NCBI RefSeq assembly: GCF_024582835.1
Contig: NZ_CP102096.1
Span: forward strand, 1,550,001 to 1,614,000
Source of the DNA: Vibrio japonicus
Lineage (GTDB): Bacteria > Pseudomonadota > Gammaproteobacteria > Enterobacterales > Vibrionaceae
Reading direction: 5' to 3'
DNA: 64,000 bases
Below the pieces are notes generated by a model. The model did no database searches. It worked only from the letters and a program-made list of their open reading frames with translations, and was not told the origin of the DNA. Both the position numbers and the translations under genes were made by a program. This document shows positions 17,170 to 27,314 of this stretch, piece by piece; the first letter of the stretch is position 1, and each line of letters starts with the position of its first letter.

Positions 17170-19046
17170 GCCCATCGTTCACGTTTTCCGGCTTTAACAC
17201 CAACCCAGATTCTGAGGCGTATCAGTATACGCATCGGTCTGGGTTGACCCATTTCAATATCCCAGTTCAAAACGATACGGAACGCTACAGTGGTGCCTGG
17301 TTTATTAAAACACCCAGTGAGGACGACTCAGGTATAGCCCACGCCTTAGAACACTTAGTATTCAGACAGAGCCAATCATTCCCTAACCCCACCACTCTTT
17401 TTCAGTTGCTGGCTCTGACTGACGTCCAAATCAACGCGTCGACCCTTGATGGTGTCACTTGCTTCCACTTCTCATCGTCATGCCGAGAACACTTTTACTT
17501 AGCAGCACGATATTTGCTGTGCGGAATTTTGTTCTCTGTTATTGAAGCAGAACAGTGCCTTGAGGAGATTTTCGATGGTACTGACCAAGGGGTGATTTAT
17601 CGTGAACTATTGGGCTATCAAAGTAACGCCCATTATTTACAGCAAGTGCAAGTGTTAAGGGGTGACCAAACATCACAACGTATCGCCTGCTACGGTGGCG
17701 TAACAGATACATTGACGGAGATTACTCTCGACAGACTAAAGAGCTATCATCGCCGCTATTACCGCTGCGAGAACATTGAGCTAATAACCAGCTTCGAACA
17801 TGTTGATGAACTGCACAACATACTGGATTCTGTTTTGGCTCAGTATGTCGCGGAATCACCCAAGCAATTAGATTCTAAACTAACCGCCACCCCCTCTGCT
17901 CCCCAAATCACTGTGGATTATGGCTGCATTGCGAATTCTAGCTGCGTTGTCAGCTGGTGGCTGGGTATCGAGTTTTACCAATACATAAAGCAACTCGAAC
18001 CCACTCTGCGCAAGTTGACTTCAAGCATGGGGGTAAAACTGCTTCCTTTAACGAATGAGTGTAACTCGGCAGGTGAATTTGCGTTGAGAGTCCTTGCTAA
18101 TCCAAGTCAGACCGAGACAATACATAAAGCGTTGATTAGCGTAATTGACACCCAAAAAGCCTACTCACACAGCTACTTAATTGAGTCGGCTAAACAGCCA
18201 GACTCAATCAAACGCTTAATGAACTTCTATTACAGCAGGCTATACAACTTCGACAGCGCCAATCGCCATACACTCTCTAGCCAGATTTTGTGCCCGCCCC
18301 ATATTAGCCAATTGGCTCAGATATCACCGGCTGCGCAGCCTTATTCTTCGACCAGATTAGCGAGACAAAAACAGAAGGATAAATGCCTTCGTGAGTTAAA
18401 CCGCGTTATTCCACAACTAACAGAGATTGCTAGTGGGCATGCGCAAACAAGCCATTCGGATAACCTGATTAACCAGTACTCACGTTGCAGAACACCTGAG
18501 CTACCTCAGTTACTTCACCCACTGATTAACGAACTCGACAAAGGCATTAATCAAGTGGTAGACAAGCATTGCTGGCTGTTTCGTCTTGAAATTCCGGAAG
18601 GTCAAAGGCTCATAGCCCGGCTGTCACAATATCAAATCCAAGCTTCTATTCTGTTTCTTTTACCACGCATCAAGGGGGAATGTTACGTCATCTCAAGCCA
18701 CTACTGCGAGCACACAAGCCAACTCTATTTTTATAGCGTGTTTGACCGAGCACCTAACCAGCGTCAACGTCATTTGACTCAAGCATTACGTGGCATCGCG
18801 GATGACAAAGTTTTCATTGCACAATCATTACCACTTATAAAAAACAAAATAATCAATCAACACCTAATTAAGCCTGGGGCTGTTAGCCCAGTTCAGCTTG
18901 CTGAAATTGAGCAAGGTTCAAAAGACCCGTTAGATTCCGTCCAGTTAGAAAATTTGCTAGGTCAAGTTTCTGAAACGTGCATTAGACACTTTCTTTTACA
19001 GCTAACTAACGAGATCATAAACAGTCAAAGTCACATACAGGGATAA
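17166..19046 (+). CDS. pqqF: M16 zinc peptidase in the PqqF position
   Basis: The 626-residue protein starts four bases inside the pqqE end. It has the inverted zinc motif HALEH (His59, Glu62, His63) and GVIYREL with Glu147 as likely third ligand, so the N-terminal half should be catalytic. PqqF enzymes cut PqqA to release the cross-linked core. Two things are unusual: it is shorter than the usual 750-800 residues, and the motif surroundings ([18 protein letters not shown] and GVIYREL) look closer to the M16C/presequence-protease type than to classical PqqF. Its role in PQQ maturation is inferred from operon position. Confidence 0.82.
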   Translation: MSPSFTFSGFNTNPDSEAYQYTHRSGLTHFNIPVQNDTERYSGAWFIKTPSEDDSGIAHALEHLVFRQSQSFPNPTTLFQLLALTDVQINASTLDGVTCFHFSSSCREHFYLAARYLLCGILFSVIEAEQCLEEIFDGTDQGVIYRELLGYQSNAHYLQQVQVLRGDQTSQRIACYGGVTDTLTEITLDRLKSYHRRYYRCENIELITSFEHVDELHNILDSVLAQYVAESPKQLDSKLTATPSAPQITVDYGCIANSSCVVSWWLGIEFYQYIKQLEPTLRKLTSSMGVKLLPLTNECNSAGEFALRVLANPSQTETIHKALISVIDTQKAYSHSYLIESAKQPDSIKRLMNFYYSRLYNFDSANRHTLSSQILCPPHISQLAQISPAAQPYSSTRLARQKQKDKCLRELNRVIPQLTEIASGHAQTSHSDNLINQYSRCRTPELPQLLHPLINELDKGINQVVDKHCWLFRLEIPEGQRLIARLSQYQIQASILFLLPRIKGECYVISSHYCEHTSQLYFYSVFDRAPNQRQRHLTQALRGIADDKVFIAQSLPLIKNKIINQHLIKPGAVSPVQLAEIEQGSKDPLDSVQLENLLGQVSETCIRHFLLQLTNEIINSQSHIQG

Positions 19047-19048
19047 GT

Positions 19049-20197
19049 ATGACTAATATAATAACCAAACATGCTATCAGTAAGTCACCGGAACCCATCC
19101 AGGCCAGTAAAGACATCTATCAACAATTAGGTAAACCACAAAATGGATTTGTGTTGTTTTACTGCTCCGCTGTCTACCCACTTAATGAATTAGCGGCTGC
19201 ACTGAGCGAACAGTTCACCGACATTGAGCTTGCGGGCTGCACAACGGCAGGAGAAGTGACCAATCAGGGCTATGATCAACACTCTATCATCGCGATCTGG
19301 TTCTCACCCGAGTACTTCTCGATTAACGCGGCAGTCATCGATCAGTTCGACTCATTTGACCTGATTACCGCACAAAGCAAAATCAACCAACTCAGTGAAG
19401 CGTGTAATCTAGGGATTGGCGAAGGAAATCAATACCGCTCTTTCCTGTTAACCCTAATTGATGGCTTGTCAGCCAAGGAAGAGCAACTGCTTAGTGTGCT
19501 CAATATGGCGGCTAGCGGACTGCCTCACTTTGGCGGTTCAGCCGGTGACGACATCAATCTGGCCAATACTCATGTTTATCATCAGGGAGCGTTTATTCAA
19601 AATGCCGCTGTGGTGATTATGGTTCACTCGCGCTGCCGATTTGAAGTGTTTAGTTCCAACCATATCGAATCATCAAAAGAGAAGTTGGTCGTCACCTGTG
19701 CGGATTCGCAAACCAGAACCGTTTTGGAGCTCAATTCAGAGCCCGCTGCACAAGAGTATGCACGTATTCTTGGCTTAGAAGTGTCTCAACTCAATCCGGA
19801 AGTATTCTCGCTATACCCATTAGCAGTCAAAGTGGGCGGCAAGTACTACGCCCGCTCTATTCAGAAGGTCAATCATGATGACCTCAGCCTGACCTTCTAT
19901 TGTGCGGTGGACACCGGCATCGTCCTTAGTGCTGTTGAGATGGGAAGTATCACAGGAACCTTAGCTGACAAGCTGTCGACGATTGAGCAGACTCTCAATC
20001 AAGCGGAATGCGTCCTCGCCTGCGACTGTTTTCTACGTCGATTGGAAATCGAACAACGCCAACAGCTAGAGCCAATGCGTCAACTGCAAAGCCAATACAA
20101 TATCTTTGGTTTCAACACTTATGGCGAGCACATCAACGGCACGCACCTAAATCAAACCTTTACTGGCGTCTACCTGTCGGGAGAAGTCTATGAGTGA
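19049..20197 (+). CDS. FIST-domain sensor protein, NosP-like
   Basis: The 382-residue cytoplasmic protein has the FIST N and C domain pattern: ADIELAGCTTAGEV-like segment near residue 70, SFLLTLIDGLSAKEEQLL, GLPHFGGSAGDD and the late GFNTYGEHINGTHLNQTFTGVYL. FIST proteins bind small ligands; the NosP subgroup binds haem and senses nitric oxide with a partner kinase. It ends eight bases inside the next gene, a hybrid histidine kinase, so the pair is coupled. In Pseudomonas aeruginosa a FIST gene and the ErcS'/NahK kinase sit beside the exa-pqq locus, the same arrangement. Haem binding here is not shown. Confidence 0.85.
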   Translation: MTNIITKHAISKSPEPIQASKDIYQQLGKPQNGFVLFYCSAVYPLNELAAALSEQFTDIELAGCTTAGEVTNQGYDQHSIIAIWFSPEYFSINAAVIDQFDSFDLITAQSKINQLSEACNLGIGEGNQYRSFLLTLIDGLSAKEEQLLSVLNMAASGLPHFGGSAGDDINLANTHVYHQGAFIQNAAVVIMVHSRCRFEVFSSNHIESSKEKLVVTCADSQTRTVLELNSEPAAQEYARILGLEVSQLNPEVFSLYPLAVKVGGKYYARSIQKVNHDDLSLTFYCAVDTGIVLSAVEMGSITGTLADKLSTIEQTLNQAECVLACDCFLRRLEIEQRQQLEPMRQLQSQYNIFGFNTYGEHINGTHLNQTFTGVYLSGEVYE

Positions 20198-22760
20198 TCA
20201 ACAACTGGTGGAAGAAAACAACCGCCTTTTGGAAGAGAACCGAAAGCTACGGAAAATTAATCAGGTACTGATTGAACGCATTGAAGATGGTGGCAGTGTC
20301 GGTAATCAACCCTACGCCACCTTTGAACACTCAGTTCAACTTGCCAAACAAGTGAAAGAGACGACCCAGACGCTCAACGAAACCCTAGCTGAACTTGAAC
20401 GCAGTAAACGTGCCCTGAAAGCTGAAAATGAGCAAGCTAACCTGTTCAAGCAACGTTTTATCGATGCCATTGAAAGTATCTCAGATGCGTTCGTTTTACT
20501 CGACAGTGACGGTCGGATCATTTTGCAGAACAGCCACTTCTCTCGTTACTGGGAACAGGTAGGTTTGCGTATTGAAGAAGGGACCAATCTTAATGACTTT
20601 AAAACGCTGGCCAAAACCCGTGGCATCATCTCTCAGGCTTATCCCGGAGATGGCAATAACAGTTCGGTTTACCGTCTAGCTGATAACCGTTGGTTTCAGC
20701 TCAATGAGCATCGTACTCAAGAAGGCGGCTGGGTGATGTTGTACAAAGACATTACCGCACTCAAACACGCTGAAAGTGAACGCTACGAGCACGCTATGGC
20801 ACAGAAGTCGAAGCAGCTGCAAAGTCTGGTCGATAACCTATCTCAAGGCGTAATGTTAGTCAGCCAGCATGATCAGGTCGAAATCTGGAACAAGCGTTTT
20901 CTCGAAATAAGTAATCTATCTCCACAAATCCTGTGCAGAAAACCCTTTATCTCTAACTTAACTAACGCCACTGACCTAGACCTGATGCCGCAGACACTGG
21001 ATAGCGAGCGCAACGCCAGCAGTGTACAGACCTTACCCAACGGCCACGTGATTGAGATAAAAGATCATCGCCTTAGCAACGGCAAACTGATCAAGACCTT
21101 CACTGATATCACCAGTTCGCACCGTTATGCGCAGTCACTTAAGCAAAGTGAAAGTCGATTGCGATTGATCACCGATAACGTACCAGCAATGATTGCGTAT
21201 GTGGGTGCAGATCTTAAGTTTCAGTTTACCAACAAGGTGTACGTCGACTGGTATGGTCGAGAGCAAGGCGAACTGTACGGTATGGACTTGCGAGCGAGTC
21301 GAATTAATGGTGACTTTGGTACGCTTCAACCCCATGTATCGCGCGCACTTCAAGGCGAGAGCGTTAACTTTGAGGTCGAAGAGATCAACCATTTAGGCGA
21401 AACGGCCTACCTGCATAAATCTTATGTGCCAAACAAGGATGATGCTGGCAATGTCCTCGGATTTTTCGTCCTAGTGCGTGATGTCACCACTCGACACAAA
21501 AACGCCTTAGCGCTGCAAAAAGCGCACGACCAACTTGAGCTACGCGTCAAAGAGCGTACCTCTCAGTTGCAACGACTCAACGACATCTTGCACGGCGAAG
21601 TGGAAGAGCGTCGACGTGCGCAGCTCGATCTCACCGCAGCGAAAAGTGAAGCAGAGCAAGCAAACCTATCGAAGACCAAATTCCTCGCCGCTGTCAGTCA
21701 TGATCTGCTGCAACCACTCAATGCTGCTCAACTGTTCACCAGCTCGCTCTCTGTGCAGTTAAAGCAGGAAAAAAACCAGTCGCTACTTAACTCTATCTCA
21801 AACTCCCTCGACGACTTAGAGAACTTAATCAGTACCTTAGTCGACATTTCCAAACTCGATGCTGGCGTAGTCAAAGCAGATAAGAGCGCCTTCAATCTCG
21901 GAGAACTACTGACTAACCTAGTCAACGAGTACCGCTACAGCGCTGGTCAGTACAATGTTGAACTAAGATATGTGCCATTTGAGGGTGTCGTCTATTCTGA
22001 TAGCGTGCTACTGGCGCGTATTCTGCGTAACTTCCTTTCTAACGCATTTAGATACACAGATAACGGCAAAGTATTGATTGGCTGTCGCAAGCAAGGGGAG
22101 CAGGTATCAATCCAAGTGTGGGATAACGGTGCGGGTATTGCTGAAGATCAGCTCTCCGTGATTTTTGAAGAGTTCAAACGCTTAAAATCTTCATCAAAGG
22201 CATATGGTAACGGTCTTGGGTTAGGGCTATCGATCGTCGATAAGCTTTCCAAAGTATTGGAACACCCTATTCATGTACGCTCAACGAAAGGTAAAGGCTC
22301 GGTGTTTTCTGTTGATGTGTCACTGGGACATATGTCTGCTCTTCCAAAACAAGCCGATCATCTGGAACGAGTATTCGCTAACACCAACCTTGTCGGTCGT
22401 GATGTATGGCTGATTGATAATGACGTTAGTATCTGTGACGCAATGAACAAGCTACTCACTAACTGGGGATATAACCTAACTATCGCCACCAGCATCGAAC
22501 AACTGCGTTCAAAAGTCGATACAGCGACAGATAACGTCGACTTGTTGATAGTTGACTATCACTTGGATGATGGCGTCAATGGACTTGATGTAGCAAAAAC
22601 CATCAGCGTAGACAGAGCAAATCCGCTACCTACGCTGATGATTACCGCTAACTATAGTGAAGAGCTAAAAAATCAGGTCAAAGACAATGGCATGCTGCTG
22701 CTTCACAAGCCGGTTAAGCCGATGAAACTGAAAACATCTATGCACTACTTGCTTAAGTAG
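20190..22760 (+). CDS. Hybrid histidine kinase with PAS domains, ErcS'/NahK-like
   Basis: The 856-residue protein has no membrane segment. It starts with a coiled coil (about 1-100), then PAS-like regions (about 95-190, 205-310 and 325-445), a second coiled coil (about 445-490), a HisKA domain with phospho-acceptor His504 in SHDLLQP, and an HATPase domain (WDNGAGIAEDQ, GLGLGLSIV). The C-terminal receiver domain has Asp789 in LIVDYHLDD. It overlaps the FIST gene and is convergent, two bases apart, with a LuxR-type regulator gene. It is likely to sense the FIST state or a redox cue and signal to the alcohol-oxidation regulon. Confidence 0.92.
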   Translation: MSDQQLVEENNRLLEENRKLRKINQVLIERIEDGGSVGNQPYATFEHSVQLAKQVKETTQTLNETLAELERSKRALKAENEQANLFKQRFIDAIESISDAFVLLDSDGRIILQNSHFSRYWEQVGLRIEEGTNLNDFKTLAKTRGIISQAYPGDGNNSSVYRLADNRWFQLNEHRTQEGGWVMLYKDITALKHAESERYEHAMAQKSKQLQSLVDNLSQGVMLVSQHDQVEIWNKRFLEISNLSPQILCRKPFISNLTNATDLDLMPQTLDSERNASSVQTLPNGHVIEIKDHRLSNGKLIKTFTDITSSHRYAQSLKQSESRLRLITDNVPAMIAYVGADLKFQFTNKVYVDWYGREQGELYGMDLRASRINGDFGTLQPHVSRALQGESVNFEVEEINHLGETAYLHKSYVPNKDDAGNVLGFFVLVRDVTTRHKNALALQKAHDQLELRVKERTSQLQRLNDILHGEVEERRRAQLDLTAAKSEAEQANLSKTKFLAAVSHDLLQPLNAAQLFTSSLSVQLKQEKNQSLLNSISNSLDDLENLISTLVDISKLDAGVVKADKSAFNLGELLTNLVNEYRYSAGQYNVELRYVPFEGVVYSDSVLLARILRNFLSNAFRYTDNGKVLIGCRKQGEQVSIQVWDNGAGIAEDQLSVIFEEFKRLKSSSKAYGNGLGLGLSIVDKLSKVLEHPIHVRSTKGKGSVFSVDVSLGHMSALPKQADHLERVFANTNLVGRDVWLIDNDVSICDAMNKLLTNWGYNLTIATSIEQLRSKVDTATDNVDLLIVDYHLDDGVNGLDVAKTISVDRANPLPTLMITANYSEELKNQVKDNGMLLLHKPVKPMKLKTSMHYLLK

Positions 22761-22762
22761 TG

Positions 22763-23419
22763 CTAACGCTTGAGATACTGATTAAAGTCGATATCACTGC
22801 AACCAAGTACAGCCTGAACGCGATTACTCACCCCGAGCTTCTTCAGAATCGAAGACACATGAGATTTAACCGTGGTCTCAGAAACATTGAGGTTGTAGGC
22901 AATTTGCTTATTTGCCTCCCCTTTGGTCATGCATTTTAAGACCATTAACTGTCGGCGTGTAAGCGATGACAACATCTCAGGCGTCAATGGCGATTCCTGG
23001 ACAGTCGCTGTGGTCGCCTGAGTACGGATAATATCCGCCGGCAAATAGATGTTTCCTTCAAGCACGTTTTCTATCGCTTCAGCAATGGTTTCCTTGGAAG
23101 AAGATTTAGCGATAAAACCAACCGCACCATAGGCAATGGTCTGGAGGATAACTTGCTTTTTGTTTTCTGCAGATACCACCACGACAGGCGTTGTAGGACA
23201 TTCGTTGATCAGATCAAGCAGACCGTTTAGCCCAGTCATACCAGGCATATTCAAGTCGAGCATAATCAGATCAATATCGTCATTGGCTTTGGCAAACTCG
23301 ATCGTAGAAGCGATATCTTCCGTTTCATAAGTCGTACTGTTTGGGAACTGACTTCCTAAAATATGAACGATCGCGTCTCTAAAAAGCGGATGATCGTCGG
23401 CAATCAAGACTTTGTACAT
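22763..23419 (-). CDS. LuxR/NarL-type response regulator, AgmR/ErbR/PedR1-like
   Basis: The 218-residue protein has a receiver domain (residues 1-120) with Asp55 in [10 protein letters not shown] and a C-terminal LuxR-type helix-turn-helix (about 150-210; [40 protein letters not shown]). The receiver closely resembles, from memory, AgmR/ErbR/PedR1, activators of PQQ alcohol dehydrogenase genes in Pseudomonas. It is convergent with the hybrid kinase and divergent from nothing nearby. A candidate regulator site lies 72 bases upstream of its own start, suggesting autoregulation. Confidence 0.88.
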   Translation of the reverse strand: MYKVLIADDHPLFRDAIVHILGSQFPNSTTYETEDIASTIEFAKANDDIDLIMLDLNMPGMTGLNGLLDLINECPTTPVVVVSAENKKQVILQTIAYGAVGFIAKSSSKETIAEAIENVLEGNIYLPADIIRTQATTATVQESPLTPEMLSSLTRRQLMVLKCMTKGEANKQIAYNLNVSETTVKSHVSSILKKLGVSNRVQAVLGCSDIDFNQYLKR

Positions 23420-23490
23420 ACCCAGCGTCTCTTGTTAATTGACTTACTCTTCATCTTAGCGGAATAACCTTTTGTGACAAGGCAGCTCTT

Positions 23491-23503
23491 CTCATCCATT
23501 AGT
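23491..23503 (-). promoter_or_regulatory. Candidate regulator site upstream of the response regulator gene
   Basis: On the minus strand ACTAATGGATGAG, embedded in CTACTAATGGATGAGAA, differs at one of 17 positions from the site before the cytochrome c gene. A second CTACGACTAA lies about 21 bases further upstream. The 23420-23691 gap otherwise shows no gene. Confidence 0.5.
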
Positions 23504-23691
23504 AGTAAGAAAGGTGGAATTAGTCGTAGAAATCAGTCCAACAAGGTCTTAATCAACCGTGGCTCATGACTTTTGGGATGAATGAGGAAACGCTCGCTCT
23601 CTGAAACAGCGATGTATCGAGTGAAACAATTGCTAAGTGGGCGATTAAGCCTGAGAAACTACAACACTCAGGTTGGTGAAAAACAATCAAT

Positions 23692-23717
23692 AAAAAGGGC
23701 TGATTTTACAGCCCTTT
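23692..23717 (-). terminator. Terminator of the PQQ alcohol dehydrogenase gene
   Basis: Minus strand AAAGGGCT-GTAAAATC-AGCCCTTTTTA hairpin, 18 bases after the stop. Confidence 0.85.
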
Positions 23718-23735
23718 CACTCCGTTAGGTTTGGT

Positions 23736-25514
23736 TTACGTCTTTGGTAGTTTAAATGTCCAAACCGTACCACCTTGGTTGAAGTGTTTCACGCGTTTAG
23801 CGACATCACCACCCCATAGAGGAACCGCGCCACCCCAGCCGGAAAGAACTGAAACGTACTGCTCTCCGTCCATTTCCCAAGTAACTGGTGAGCCAACAAT
23901 ACCCGAGCCAGTGTTAAACTTGTACTTTACGTCGCCTGTTTTAGCATCAAAGGCCATTAAGTAGCCTTCAGGGTTACCCATAAAGACTAGGTTACCAGCG
24001 GTGGTCAACACGCCCCCCCAAAGCGGTGCATAGTTTTTATGACGCCAAACTTCTTTACCTGTTTTCGGGTCGATGGCACGTAATACGCCAATGTAGTCAT
24101 CATTGATTGCTTTGATGGTAAAGCCAGCACCTATGTAGGCTGCGCCCTTCTTATAAGTAACAGGTTCGTTCCAGACATCCATTTCCCATTCATTAGATGG
24201 GACATAGAACAGCTCGGTATCTTTACTGTACGCCATTGGCATCCAGTTCTTGCCACCTAGGAAAGACGGCGCTGCAACAACCGTTTTCCCTTTCTTACCG
24301 TCTGTCGAATCGATAGGGTTACCAGGGCGGTTACTGTCAAGGAAGATCGGGCGGCCATTTTTATCTAGACCAGAAGCCCAAGTAATTTTATCCGCAAATG
24401 GGAAGCCTCGAATAAAGTCGCCATTTTCACGGTTAAGTACATAGAAGAAACCATTTCGGTCAGCAGTCGCTGCGGCTTTAACGGTTTTGCCATTTTCTTG
24501 ATAGTTGAACGAGATAAGCTCGTTTACGCCATCGTAATCCCAACCATCGTTTGGTGTCGTCTGGAAGTGCCATACGATTTTGCCTGTGTCTGGATCAATG
24601 GCTAGACGTGAAGATGAGAAGTAGTTGTCGCCAGGTCTTAAGTGAGAGTTCCAAGGTGCAGGGTTACCTGTACCAAAGAACAACAGGTCAACTTCAGGAT
24701 CGTAAGTACCACCTAGCCAAGGGGCTGCGCCACCTGATTTCCATAGATCGCCCGGCCAAGTCTGCCCTGGCTTACCGCCAGAAATACCATTTTCAACTTT
24801 TTTTCCATCTTTCCAGATGTAGCCCATGTGGCCTTCAACCGTTGGACGTTCCCAAACCATCTCACCATTGTTTGCATCAAACGCCGTCACTCGTCCAACT
24901 ACACCGAATTCACCACCTGAGATCCCTGTAATAACCTTGCCCTTAACAACGATAGGCGCAGCGGTAATCGAGTAGCCTTCTTTGTAATCAGCAACTGTCT
25001 TTTTCCATACGGTTTTACCAGTATCTTTGTTTAGTGCAACCAGCTTAGCATCTAAGGTACCGAATATAACCAGATTGCCATACAGAGCGGCACCACGGTT
25101 GATTACGTCACAACATGGCATTATGCCATCCGGTAGACGCGCGTCGTACTGCCAGAGTTCTTCACCCGTACGGGCGTCGATAGCGTACATACGAGAGTAT
25201 GACCCTGTGATGTACATAACCCCATCTTTTATTAGTGGTTGAGACTCTTGTCCACGCTGTTTTTCACCCCCCAAAGAGAAAGCCCATGCAGGACGCATCT
25301 CCTCAACGGTATCGGCATTGATTTTGGTTAAAGGACTGTATCTTTGACCTTTAAGTCCCAGGCCGTATGAGACGACATCATCGGTCGTCATCTGATCGTC
25401 GGTAATATCTTTGTCTGTTACATTAGCATTCACTGCACTACTCAGTGCAAGTGCTAAACAACTAATGCTTAGAGAAAAAGACAGCTTCATGCTCTTATTC
25501 GCTTTTATCATCAT
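23736..25514 (-). CDS. PQQ-dependent alcohol dehydrogenase with lanthanide-type active site
   Basis: This 592-residue periplasmic quinoprotein has a signal peptide (cleavage near SAVNA-N) and an eight-bladed propeller with repeated W-type docking motifs. The adjacent Cys134-Cys135 pair ([10 protein letters not shown]) is the vicinal disulfide over PQQ. Metal ligands Glu202 (GISGGEFG) and Asn284 (GTGNPAPWN) are present, with catalytic Asp326 in [11 protein letters not shown]. Asp328, two residues on, is the extra acidic ligand found in lanthanide-dependent XoxF and PedH enzymes; calcium enzymes such as MxaF have Ala there. So it probably uses a lanthanide and oxidises ethanol or other short alcohols. 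It is the last gene of the cytochrome-binding protein-ADH group, after a 237-base gap. Confidence 0.93.
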   Translation of the reverse strand: MMIKANKSMKLSFSLSISCLALALSSAVNANVTDKDITDDQMTTDDVVSYGLGLKGQRYSPLTKINADTVEEMRPAWAFSLGGEKQRGQESQPLIKDGVMYITGSYSRMYAIDARTGEELWQYDARLPDGIMPCCDVINRGAALYGNLVIFGTLDAKLVALNKDTGKTVWKKTVADYKEGYSITAAPIVVKGKVITGISGGEFGVVGRVTAFDANNGEMVWERPTVEGHMGYIWKDGKKVENGISGGKPGQTWPGDLWKSGGAAPWLGGTYDPEVDLLFFGTGNPAPWNSHLRPGDNYFSSSRLAIDPDTGKIVWHFQTTPNDGWDYDGVNELISFNYQENGKTVKAAATADRNGFFYVLNRENGDFIRGFPFADKITWASGLDKNGRPIFLDSNRPGNPIDSTDGKKGKTVVAAPSFLGGKNWMPMAYSKDTELFYVPSNEWEMDVWNEPVTYKKGAAYIGAGFTIKAINDDYIGVLRAIDPKTGKEVWRHKNYAPLWGGVLTTAGNLVFMGNPEGYLMAFDAKTGDVKYKFNTGSGIVGSPVTWEMDGEQYVSVLSGWGGAVPLWGGDVAKRVKHFNQGGTVWTFKLPKT

Positions 25515-25751
25515 TGTCCCTCGATGGATTGTGAGTTAGTCAGTAGGCGAAGGTGCTGCATTTGGGGTATCACCTAGTGTGAATTTGTGTAGTTTTGCTT
25601 ACTGAACATCTGGTCAGCTCGCTTGGTTTCTGCGCTTGTAACTCTCGGCTTGTAACACTCAGTTGTACCAGCGTATGTTGTCCGTAACGTTGTGCCTATT
25701 CGCCTGCGGTAGGGATTAACTTCATCACTTAGTCGTAGGCGTATAGGGGGA
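25515..25751 (-). promoter_or_regulatory. Upstream region of the alcohol dehydrogenase gene
   Basis: The gap holds no convincing gene. ACTAAGTGATGAA (minus strand, 25733-25721) preceded by CCTACG is a weaker copy of the candidate regulator site, 207 bases from the ADH start. CTACGACTAA in this copy is identical to a 10-mer upstream of the response regulator gene. Confidence 0.35.
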
Positions 25752-26621
25752 TTAGTAGGATGTTGAGGCTTGGTAAATGGCATGGTATTTGTCGAATATT
25801 GATTGCATCTGGCCTTGCTCAATCATCTCCTGAACAATGTCACCAACCGCGTAACCAAGCTGGCGATACTGGCTTTTGACGGCCATCCCAATTTCCCACT
25901 GCTGCTGACCGATCATAGGAAAAGCATTGGTCGCCAATTGGTATTGCTCACGATTAAGCTGGCCTTGCAAGTATGAGACTTGGCTACGAAGTCCCATTAC
26001 TGCATCAACCTGACCTGCTTGCATCGCTTCAACCGCCTCGACGGTTGTCGGGAAGTGTTGAGCACTGTCTCTCATCCGGCCGCCGAGAGCCGAGGAGAGA
26101 TAAAATTGCGGTATTGAATCAACTTCAACACCGATAGAATGGTATTGAAAGACCGCCATAGTAGAAACGGAGTCGATTTTGCTGCTGTCATAGATGATCT
26201 GCCAAGACTCGGTATGGTAAGGGGCGAACATATGCACCTGTTCATGGACCAATTCACCAATATCATCGCGACTCAGGGTGTAGGCCTTATCGTAAGGAAC
26301 ACGAAGCATCAAGTCGGCGACTGTGCGCTCCAGATAGTGCCCTTTCCACAAGTTGTTTCTTAAATCATCCTCGACGTTTTCATCAGCAGTCATCCACTTC
26401 AGTTTGAGTTCGAGCCCCATTTGTTTGGCAATCTGCTGAGCGATTTCCACATCTATACCTTTAGGTTCGTCATCAACAAGGTATGAGAAAGGCGGGTAAT
26501 CACGATAGATGGCTACCGAGATAAAATCGCTTTCGATAATGTCGTCGTAAGAACGAGCATAGCAAGCGGCGGTGCTACCAATAACACATGCCGCAAGGCA
26601 AATATGTTTAAATATCTTCAC
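25752..26621 (-). CDS. Periplasmic substrate-binding protein, XoxJ/MxaJ-like
   Basis: The 289-residue protein has a signal peptide (about residues 1-22) and the family 3 solute-binding fold: ISVAIYRDYPPFSYLVDDEPKGIDVEIAQQIAKQMG near the N-terminus and VEAVEAMQAGQVDAVMGLRSQV in lobe two. In methanol and PQQ alcohol oxidation loci such proteins (XoxJ, MxaJ) are thought to help mature or activate the dehydrogenase rather than import amino acids. It overlaps the cytochrome c gene by 14 bases and precedes the ADH gene, the same G-J-F gene set. The exact function is inferred from context. Confidence 0.85.
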   Translation of the reverse strand: MKIFKHICLAACVIGSTAACYARSYDDIIESDFISVAIYRDYPPFSYLVDDEPKGIDVEIAQQIAKQMGLELKLKWMTADENVEDDLRNNLWKGHYLERTVADLMLRVPYDKAYTLSRDDIGELVHEQVHMFAPYHTESWQIIYDSSKIDSVSTMAVFQYHSIGVEVDSIPQFYLSSALGGRMRDSAQHFPTTVEAVEAMQAGQVDAVMGLRSQVSYLQGQLNREQYQLATNAFPMIGQQQWEIGMAVKSQYRQLGYAVGDIVQEMIEQGQMQSIFDKYHAIYQASTSY

Positions 26622-27045
26622 TGATAGACTCTAACCATGTTTTGATCGACCAAAGTGCTTCTTGAGACAAGTGCTCAGTCATTTTTGGCATGTAAACAGC
26701 ACCATTACGAACCGCACCGTTTTGTACGCGATAACCGTACCACTCATCACCATCAAAATCTGGGGTTAGGAATCGTAAGTCTGGAGCGATACCACCTGAG
26801 ATGCCTTCAAGGCCATGACAGCGAGCGCAGTTTTGGTTATAGGCAGAAGCGCCTAATTCGATAATGCTTTTCAGGGTTTCACCGGTTTCTTTACGGTAAG
26901 GATTCTCCTCAATCCACTCTTCCCCTAATTGAGGTAACTCTGAGGTGTTAATTGACTGAGGTGTTACAGCCCCATGAGCGTGCAAATTAAAAGAGCTTGT
27001 CAATAATATCGGGGCAATAAGTAGGCTTGGTTTCAATAATTTCAC
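26608..27045 (-). CDS. Periplasmic cytochrome c, electron acceptor of the PQQ alcohol dehydrogenase
   Basis: This 145-residue protein has a signal peptide (about residues 1-23) and one haem c site, CARCH (Cys73, Cys76, His77). The late VYMPKM supplies a likely axial Met. Its size and neighbours fit ExaB/PedF/XoxG cytochromes that take electrons from the quinoprotein. It is the first gene of the minus-strand unit with the XoxJ-like protein (overlap of 14 bases) and is divergent from the ABC operon. Confidence 0.9.
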   Translation of the reverse strand: MKLLKPSLLIAPILLTSSFNLHAHGAVTPQSINTSELPQLGEEWIEENPYRKETGETLKSIIELGASAYNQNCARCHGLEGISGGIAPDLRFLTPDFDGDEWYGYRVQNGAVRNGAVYMPKMTEHLSQEALWSIKTWLESISEDI

Positions 27046-27136
27046 TAGAATCTCCTTTCACTAACTTCAATTTATTCTGATTTCAATATTAGTGACCAAG
27101 CAGACCGATTCTAATTACACTTTGGAGCCTTTCTTT

Positions 27137-27149
27137 CTCATCCTTTAGT
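27137..27149 (-). promoter_or_regulatory. Candidate regulator site in the divergent cytochrome/ABC intergenic region
   Basis: Minus strand ACTAAAGGATGAG, within CCTACTAAAGGATGAGAAA, about 92 bases before the cytochrome c start. A TGTAAT lies about 17 bases beyond its end, so the site would touch the -35 region. It is 165 bases from the divergent start at 27315 and could serve both units. Confidence 0.5.
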
Positions 27150-27314
27150 AGGTAGTCCGGTAGGAAGAATGTTGAGAATTATATGTATACGTATGATTAT
27201 TATGAGTTTTTTGGTTTTTATTTATTAATTTGACTGATTTTCAACGTCAATAAGTTTGATATAAGCTAATCAAAGTTTAGCAAGCTAGATAACGAAAACG
27301 GTAAGGAAGATCGG

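Noticed and set aside
25574..25822. Open frame running out of the XoxJ-like gene into the ADH upstream region
   Set aside because: It overlaps the real gene in another frame and has no ribosome site or recognisable protein features.
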